DNA from: Anastatus disparis | Taxonomy: Eukaryota; Arthropoda; Insecta; Hymenoptera; Eupelmidae | Length of the DNA stretch: 64,000 bases | NCBI GenBank assembly: GCA_017163975.1 | Contig: JAFFSR010000351.1 | Span: 1,849,001-1,913,000 of the forward strand | Direction: 5' to 3' | In this document: piece by piece, positions 55,143 through 64,000 of the stretch | How positions within the stretch are numbered: position 1 is the first letter of the stretch | Layout of the letters: every line of letters starts with the position of its first letter | Position numbers and translations under genes: made by a program | The notes under the pieces: generated by a model | What the model was told of the DNA's origin: nothing | What the model saw: the letters and a program-made list of their open reading frames with translations, nothing else | Databases searched by the model: none

Positions 55143-58100
55143 TAAACTCATAAACCATAAACTTTTACACTTATAAACTATAAATCACAAACCTATAATT
55201 CGTAACTCATAAATCATTAACCATGAACCTATAAATCACAACCCATGAATTTATAAACTATAAACACATAAACTGAAAACCGTAAGCCATGAACCGTAAA
55301 CCCATAACATATAAATTATTAACCATGAATCTATAAACTATGAAACCAAAGAACATAATTCTCTGGACTATAATCCTATACCCATAACCTATAAACCTAT
55401 AAACCCATATACCACAAACCTATAAGCCTTAAACCTCCAAATCATGAGCTTATAAACTATAAACCCATAAATTATGAACCATTAACCCATAAATAAAAAA
55501 CATATACACCGTTAACCCATGATCTATAAACTTATAAATCATTAACGCATAAACCAATAGACCATGAACCCATAAACCCATAACCCATAAACCATAACAC
55601 CATAAACCGTGACACCGAAAACTATGAACCCGTTAAATCTATATACCATAAGCCTATAAACTATAAACCCATAATCCATTAACCTATAAACCATTAACTC
55701 ATAAACCACAAACCCATTAACCATAATCGCATAAATCATAGGTCCATAATCCATGAGACCATAAACTATGAACCCATGAATCATACACTCATGAACCATT
55801 AACCCATAAACCATGAACCCATAAACCATTAACTCATAAACCATTAACCTATTAACCATAAACCATAAACACATAAACCATAATCCCATAAACCCATAGA
55901 CCATAAACCCATATACTATGAAACCGTAAACCATAACACCATTAACCATAAACCCGTTAAATCCATAAACCATGAACCCATGAACTAGAGACTCATGAAC
56001 CATGAACACATTAACCATAAACCTATAAACCATAATTGATAAACTATATAACCCATTAACTTATAAACACTAAAATTATAAACCATAAACTCATAAACCA
56101 TAAACTTATAAACTATAAACTAATGAACCATAAACCCATGAACCATAACATTATAAACCATAATCCTGTTTAATCCATAAACCATAGACCCATAATCCAG
56201 AAATCCATAAACCAAAAACTTACAAAACATAAGCACATGAGCCAAATACCCAGGAACCATAATTGATATTAATAACCCCATTGACCCATAAACGATAAAC
56301 CGTAAACCATAAATTTATAAACCATGAACCCATAAACCATAAACCCATAAGCCCATATACCCATATACTATAAACTGATAATCCATAAACTCATAAACCA
56401 AAAATTTATAAACCATAAACCCATGAACCATGAACCCATAAACCATATACTCATCAACCATTAATTCATAAACCAAAAACCAATGAACCATAAACCGATA
56501 AACTATAAACCCATGAACCATAAACGATAAACCATAAACCATAAACTTATAAACAATAAACCCATAAACTCATAAACTATAAACCCATGAACCCATTAAC
56601 TTATATAACATAAACCCATAAACTCATATACCCACAAATCCATGAACCCATAATCCATAAACCCATAAACCATAAACATACGAACATAGACCATATACCC
56701 ATACACCCATGAACCATAAACCCATAATCCATAAACCCATGAAACACAAACTCATACGCCATAAACCTATAAACTATGATCTTATAATCCATAAACCCAT
56801 AAAACATGAACTTATACAGCATAAACTTATAAATCATGAGTCCATAAATCATGAACGCATAAACCATAAACTTATGCACCTTAAACCCATAAATCATGAG
56901 CCAATGAACCATAACTCTATGAATCATGAACCCGTTTAATCTATAAACCATAAGCTTATAAGCTACAAACCTGAAACCCAAAACCCATAAACCATGAACC
57001 CGAAAACTATAAATCCGAACATCTTAAACCCATAGACAATAAACCCATAAACTATAAACCCATAAACTATAAACTCTCAGACCATAAGTCAATAAACTAT
57101 CAACTTATAAACCATAAACCATGAGCCCATAAACCCATAAACCATAAACTCTTTATCCATAAACCCATAAAACAAAAAACTCATACTCCATAAACCCATA
57201 AATTATAAGTCCATAAATCATGAACCCATAAATCATAAACTTATACACCCTAAACCCATAAATCATGAGCCATGGAACCATAACACTATATACCATGAAC
57301 CCGTTTAATCCATAAACCATAAGCTTATGAACTATAAACCCATAAACCCAAAACCCATAAACCAACAATCCATAAACCATAAACCAGAACATCATAAACC
57401 CATAAACAATACACCCATAAACCAATAAACCATAAACCCATAAAACCATAACACCATAAACCATAAGCTTGTTTGATTCATGAACTATAAACTCACAATC
57501 TATAAACCCATAAAACTTAAACTCATACACCATGAACTCATAAACCATAAACCTATAATTCCTAAACCTATGGAACATGAACTCATACACCATAAGCTGA
57601 TAAACTATAAACCCCTTAACCATACACCATAATCCATAGACCCATAAACCATAAAGTCATAAACTATAACACTATAAACCATAAACTTGTTCAATTCCTA
57701 AACTATAAACCCATGATCCATGAACCCATAAACCATAAACCCATAAACCATAGACCCAAACATCATAAGCCCATGAACAGGAAACTCATAAAACAAAATA
57801 ACATAAACCATAAACCTATGGATAATAATTGAAAAACCCATAACCTATAAACGATGAACCATGAACTATAAACACATAAACCATAAACCCATGAACTCAG
57901 AAACCCATAAACTATGAACCCATAAACTATAAACCCATAATCCATAAACCCATAAAACATAAACGCATACACCATAAACCCATTAATTATGAACCCTTAA
58001 TCCATAAACCCATAAAACATAAACTCATACACCATAAACCCATAAATCATGAACTTATACACCCTAAACCCATAAACTATGAGCCCATGAACCAAAACAC

Positions 58101-59759
58101 TATAAACCATGAACCCGCTAAACCCATAAACCATAAGCTTATAAACTATCAACTCTTTAACCCAAAACCCACAAACGATAAACCTATAAATTATGAACCC
58201 AAACATCATAAACCCATTAACAATAAACCCATGAACTCATGAACTATAGACTCATGAACCATAAACCCATAAACCATAAATTCATAAACCATACATTCTC
58301 AAACCTTAAGCCAATAAACTATAGACTCATTAAGCATAAACCATAAACTCATAAACAATGAACCCATAAACCATAACACCATGAACCATAAACTCGTTAA
58401 ATCCATAAACCAGAAACACACGAGACGTGAGCATATGAACTATAAACCTATAAACCATAATTGATAAACTATATAACCCAATAACTCATAAACGAGAAAC
58501 TTATAAACCATGAACTCATGAACCATAAACCCATGAACCATGAACCCATTAACCATAAACTCAGTCACCATAAGCCCATAAACTATAAGTCCATAAACGA
58601 TTAAACATAAACCCATAAACCATAAACCCATAAACCATAACACCATAAACCTTAATCCCGTTAATTCCATACATCACAAGCCCATAAACCACAAACCGAT
58701 AAACCAGAAACTTACAAAACTTATGCACATGAACCATATGCCGATGAACCATAATCGATATCCCCATTAACTTATAAACGATAAACCGTAAATCATAAAT
58801 TTATAAACCATAAACCCATGAACCAATGTACCCATAAACTATGAACCGATAATCCATAAACTCATAAACCAAAAATTTATTTACCATAAACCCATAAACT
58901 ATGAACCCATAAACCATAAATCCATGAACCCATGGACCATAAATCTATAAACCATTATCTATGAACCTATAACCCATAAGCCCATAAACTATAATGCCAT
59001 ATACATATACATCATAAACCGATAATCTATAAACCCATCAAACATAAACCAATAAACCAGTAACTCATAAACCATAAACTCATAAACCATAAACCCATAA
59101 ACCAAAAACCCATAAACCATAAGCCCATAAACTATAGACCCATAAACCATAAACCATGAACCCATAAATAATAAATTCATAAATTATAACATCGTAAACT
59201 ATGAACCCGTTTAATCTATAAACCATAAGCCCATGAACCATAGACCCATAACCCAGAAACTCATAAAACATAAGCACATGAACCATAAACCCATGAACTA
59301 TGATCGATAAACCCATAAACCCATAAACAATAAACCATAAACCTGAAATTCATAGACCATAAACAGATAGACCCATAAACCAATAAACCATTAACTCATA
59401 AACCATAAACTCATTAACCAAGAACCCATGAACCATAAACCGATAAACTATAAACTAATGAACCATAAGCTGATGAACTATAAACCCATTAACCATAAAC
59501 TATAACCCATAAACCCATGAACCATGAACCCATAAACTATGACACCATAAACCATCAACCCCATTCATGAACCTTAAACCCATAATCCATGAACCTATAA
59601 AACATAAACTTATACACCATGAATCCATAAACCATAAACCCTCTTAATTCATAAACTATAACTCCATAATCCAGAAATCCATGAACCATAAACCTCTAAT
59701 TTATAGACCGGTAAAACATAAACTTGAAGACTATGAACCCATAAATTATAAGCCCATAA

Positions 59760-60130
59760 ACCATAAGCACAAGAACAAGAAACTTATAAAACAAAAAAAC
59801 ATAAACCATAAACCTATGAATAATAATTAAAAAACTCAATAACCCATAAACGATAAACCATAAACCATAAATTTATAAACCCTAAACCCATAATCCATAA
59901 ACTCATAAACCATAAACCCATGAACCCATGATCCCATATACCATAAACCCATAAACTTATATACCCAAAAAACAATTAACCCATGATCCATAAACTCATA
60001 AACCATAAACTTAGGAACTTATAAACTATAGGCCATAAACTCATAAACTCATATACCCATAAACCTTAAACCCATAAACAAGAAACTCATGAAACACGAG
60101 AACATAAACCATAAACATATAAATAAAAAT
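59760..60130 (-). repeat. Satellite higher-order copy (partner 63,413-63,783)
   Basis: A block with irregular landmarks (AATAATAATTAAAAAACTCAAT, AATTTATAAACCCTAAACCC) recurs 3,653 bp downstream with few changes. It shows duplication of long satellite segments beyond the 15-bp unit. Confidence 0.75.
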
Positions 60131-61040
60131 TAAAAAACTCAATAACCCATGAACGATAAATCATAAACCATAAAGTTATAAACGATAAACCCATAAACAA
60201 GAAACTCATAAGACAAAAGAACATAAACCATAAACCTATAAACTATAATTGAAAAACTAAATAACCCATGAATGATAAACTATGAACCATAAACTTATAA
60301 ACCATACACCCATGAATTCATAATCCCATATACCATAAACCCATAATCCATAAACCATCAAACATAAATTTACGAACATATAAACCACACACCATAAACC
60401 CATAAACCATAAACTTATAATCCATGAACCCATTAAACATAAACTCATACAGCATGAACCCATAAAACATGAGCCCACAAACCATAAGCTCATAAACAAG
60501 AGACTAATAAAAAAAAGAACATGAGCCATAAACCTATCAATAATAATTAAAAAACCCGATAACCCATAAATGAAAAACCATAAACCATGAACTCATAAAC
60601 CATAAACTCATGAACTCATCAACCCATAATTCATAAACCCATAAACTCGAATACCCATAAACCATAAACCCGTATTTCATAAACCCATAAAACATAAACT
60701 CATACACCATTAACCCATTAACCATAAACCCTTAATCCATAAACCCATAGAACATAAACTCATACACCATAAACACGAGAATTATGAGTCTATAAATCAT
60801 GAGCCCATGAATCATGTACTAATACACCCTAAACCCATAAATCATGAGATCATGAACCATAACACTATAAACCATGAACCCGTTTAATCTATAAACCATA
60901 AGCTTATAAACTATAAACCCATAGACTCAAAACCCATAAACCTTAAATTTATAAACTATAACCCTAAACATCATAAGCCCATAAACAATGAACCCATAAA
61001 CCTATAAACTATAGACTCTCAAACCATAAACCCATAATTT

Positions 61041-62037
61041 CTAATAAGCTTATGTTTCCTGGGTTTATAGTTAATGGGTTGATGTCTCATTTGTTAATGG
61101 TTTACGGGTTTCTGGTTTAAGGGTTTCTGGTTTATGGGTCTATGGTTCATGGGTTTATGGTTCATGAGTTAATGGTTTATGGGTTTATGTTTTATGGGCT
61201 AATAGATTATCGGTTTTTGGTGTATGGGTATATGGGGTTAAAGTTTATGGGCTTATGGGTTATAGGTTTATAGTTAATGGCTTATAGGTTTATGTTTCAT
61301 GGGTTCATGGGTTTCTGGTTTATGGGTTCATAGTTTATGGGTTAAGAGGACGCTGTATCTCTCTATCCTTTTCTAATTAAAAAATGTAAATTTTTTGAAA
61401 ATCTAGTGATTATTGATAGAAATTAAAGGTTGTCCGCTACTTGTTTAGTAAAAAGTAATATTTTCTCTGATGAGGACCAATTAATTTTGTTGCTTTTTTT
61501 TCAAGTAAAGTTTGACATACTTACAAAAACCTAAGTAAGGCTAGAGAATACGTTATTTAAGTATGTCAAACTTTACTTGAAAAAAAAGCAACAAAATTAG
61601 TTGGTCCTCATCAGAGAAAATATTAATTTTTACTAAACAAGTAGCGGACAACCCTTAATTTCTATCAATAATAACTAGTTTTCCCAAAAATTTACATTTT
61701 TTAATTAGAAAAGGATAGAGAGATACAGTGTCCTCTTAACCCATAAACTATGAACCCATAAACCAGAAACCCATGAACCCATGAAACATAAACCTATAAG
61801 CCATTAACTATAAACCTATAACCCATAAGCCCATAAACTTTAATCCCATATACCCATACACCAAAAACCGATAATCTATTAACCCATAAAACATAAACCC
61901 ATAAACCATTAACTCATGAACCATAAACCCATGAACCATAGACCCATAAACCAGAAACCCTTGAACCAGAAACCCATAAACCATAAACAAATGAGACATC
62001 AACCCATTAACTATAAACCCAGAAAACATAAGCTCAT
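61041..62037. repeat. ~1-kb palindrome inside the satellite
   Basis: The arms 61,041-61,523 and 61,557-62,037 are inverted copies, with about 33 bp of loop. Each arm is about 300 bp of satellite plus about 180 bp of unrelated sequence next to the loop (TCCGCTACTTGTTTAGTAAA, CTCTGATGAGGACCAA). The individual variant order of satellite monomers is mirrored, so the arms share one origin and are recent. Confidence 0.9.
61346..61735. mobile_element. 390-bp fold-back (TTAA-flanked) core
   Basis: The non-satellite core begins GAGGACGCTGTATCTCTC and ends GAGAGATACAGTGTCCTC with TTAA on both sides (61,342-61,345; 61,736-61,739). Its two halves are near-perfect inverses. TTAA flanks recall piggyBac-type MITEs, but because the palindrome continues past TTAA into the satellite, the flanks are not independent proof of transposition. 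Confidence 0.6.
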
Positions 62038-63412
62038 ACATCATAAACCCATAAACCATAAACACATAAACCCATGAACCATAAATCATTAATCCATAAA
62101 CCCATTAAACATAAACTTATACACCATAAACCCATAAATCATTAGCCAATAAACCATAAACCCATGAACAATAAACCCATAAACCCATAAACATTAAACC
62201 CATAAATCATAAAATATAAATCGATAAACTATGATCACACACACTATTGACCTATAAACTGCAAACTTAGAAACTATCAACCCGTTAACTATAAGCTCAT
62301 AAACCCAACAGCCCAATAACCCGATAACCCATTATCCTATTAACCCATAAACCATAAACCTATAAACCATAATTCGATGAACCATAAACCATAAACTCAT
62401 AAACCATAATCCCATAAACTATATACCCATAAACCATAAACCCATAAACCATAAATCCATGGACCATAAACCCATAAACCATAAACCCGTAATCCATATT
62501 ACTATAAACGATATACCCTTTTAATCCATAAACTATATGCCCATAAACCATAAACCCATAAATCATGAGCCCATAAACTATAAACCTATGAACCATTAAC
62601 CATAAAATCATAAATCATAAACTCATAAACCATCAACCCATCAACCATACACCCATAAACTATAAACCCATAGACCATAAACTTATACACCCTGAGCCCA
62701 TAAACCATAAACCCCTAATCTCATAAACCATAAGCCCATGAACTATTAACCCATAAACCATGACACCATAAACCATAATCTCGTCTAATCCATAGACCAC
62801 GAGCCCATTAACTATAAACCGATAAACCAGAAACTTACAAAACATATGCACATAAAACATATGCTGATAAACCATAATTGATATCCCCATTAACTCATAA
62901 ACGATAAACCATAAACCATAAATTTATAAACCATAAACCCATAAACCCATATACCCATGAACTATAAACCAATAATCCATAAACCCATGAACCTAAAATT
63001 TATATACTTTTAACCCATAAACCAGAAACCCATGAACCCATGAAACATAAACCTATAAACCATTAACTATAAAACTATAACCCAAAGGCCCATAAACTAT
63101 AATCCCATAGGCCCATAAACTATAATCCCATATACCCATACACCAAAAACCGATAATCTATGAACCCATAAAACATGAACCCATAAACCATTAACTCATG
63201 AACCATAAACCCATGAACCATAGACCCATAAACCATAAACCCATAAACCAGAAACCCATAAACCAGAAACCCATGAACCATAAACCATAACCCATAAACC
63301 CATAAACTATAACACTATAAACCATAAACCCTCTTAATTCCTAAACCTATAATTTATAGACCCGTAAAACATAAACTTGAAGACTATGAACCCATAAATC
63401 ATTCGCCCATAA

Positions 63413-63783
63413 ACCATAAGCCTAAGAACAAGAAACTTATAAAACAAAAGAACATAAACCATAAACCTATGAATAATAATTAAAAAACTCAATAACCCAT
63501 AAACGATAAACCATAAACCATAAATTTATAAACCCTAAACCCATAATCCATAAACTCATAAACCATAAACCCATGAACCCATCATTCCATATACCATAAA
63601 CCCATGAACCTGTACACCCAAAAAATAATTAACCCATAATGCATAAACTCATAAACCATAAACTTCAGAACTTATAAACTATAGGCCATGAACTCATAAA
63701 CTCATATACCCATAAACCTTAAACCCATAAACAATAAACTCATAAAACACGAGAACATAAACCGTAAACATATAAATAAAAAT
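63413..63783 (-). repeat. Satellite higher-order copy (partner 59,760-60,130)
   Basis: This is the second copy of the segment at 59,760-60,130, offset 3,653 bp. The adjacent block 63,010-63,240 also resembles 61,752-61,960, so several segmental copies are interleaved. Confidence 0.75.
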
Positions 63784-64000
63784 TCAAAAACTCAATAACC
63801 CATAAACAATAAATCATAAACCATAAAGTTATAAACCATAAACCCATAAACCATAAACTCATAAACAATAAACTGATGAACCCATGATCCCATATACCAT
63901 AAACCTACTAACATATATACCCACAAAAACATAAACCTATAATCCATAAACCCATAAACCATAAACTTACGAACTTATAAACTATAGGCCATAAACTCAT

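Larger units (their letters stand above)
53395..64000. repeat. 15-bp satellite (TTTATGGTTTATGGG family)
   Basis: More than 10 kb of diverged tandem TTTATGG(G) half-units make up the right end of the window and run off it. The favoured 15-mer reads Met-Val-Tyr-Gly-Phe. All three frames of the unit on one strand and one of three on the other lack stops, which explains the many long MVYGF-type ORFs. The G-bearing strand is + at 53,395-55,130 and 61,041-61,345 and minus elsewhere. It is not the TTAGG insect telomere repeat. The ORFs are not called as genes. Confidence 0.95.

Noticed and set aside
53464..62890. Many MVYGF-type ORFs of 60-163 codons on both strands
   Set aside because: They follow from a 15-bp satellite unit lacking stops in four frames; no start context, domain or codon signal supports genes.

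Overview
The window is strongly AT-rich eukaryotic nuclear DNA, most likely from an insect. The evidence is the retroelement repertoire (I-clade and CR1-like LINEs, a tRNA-derived SINE, a Ty3/Gypsy remnant primed by a tRNA-Trp-like site), pogo- and hAT-like transposase fragments, many TA-flanked MITEs and long dinucleotide microsatellites. I cannot fix the order; a hymenopteran (for example a parasitoid wasp) is only a guess. No intact host gene is visible. Nearly everything readable as protein is a broken transposon ORF, and the one recognisable host sequence is a decayed fragment of the RNA polymerase III largest subunit carried inside a terminal-inverted-repeat element.

Layout. 1-14.9 kb: an AT-rich tandem repeat interrupted by a Helentron-like element, several MITEs and a full-length minus-strand I-clade LINE (6,983-14,234). 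That LINE sits inside a MITE and was itself split at its reverse-transcriptase FADD motif by a truncated CR1-like LINE. 14.9-22.7 kb: a four-level nest, in which an AAATATTTC-rich repeat holds a TA-flanked element with about 360-bp inverted repeats, which holds an LTR-like unit with a 4-bp target duplication, which holds a nearly full-length CR1-like LINE with a PHD-finger ORF1. 22.7-25.7 kb: a pogo/Tigger-like transposase pseudogene with a recognisable intron, split by a fold-back repeat. 25.7-28.2 kb: gene-poor DNA and a CT microsatellite. 28.2-36.9 kb: a composite element with arms of about 1 kb, holding three TA-flanked MITEs and a second Helentron-like copy.

37.2-43.3 kb is a nested inverted repeat. 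At its centre a CAC-terminated DNA transposon (38,510-41,788) is inserted in a LINE with a clean 3-bp TTA duplication; the 3' third of its transposase has been copied in inverted orientation over its 5' end. 43.3-53.4 kb: MITEs, a SINE with a 17-bp target duplication, a 505-bp tandem duplication, a hAT fragment, a hammerhead-like (Penelope-type) motif, and the element carrying the POLR3A-like fragment (49,845-51,953). 53.4-64.0 kb: a 15-bp satellite (unit reads as Met-Val-Tyr-Gly-Phe) that changes strand at about 55.13 kb and contains a palindrome of about 1 kb near 61.5 kb.

The elements do not act together as a pathway. The value of the window is its insertion stratigraphy: reading frames, target-site duplications and repeat periodicity resume across insertions, which orders the events. 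The strongest candidates for something new are the gene-fragment-carrying TIR element, the self-copied fold-back transposon with an unassigned transposase, the Helentron-like family, and the satellite palindrome.
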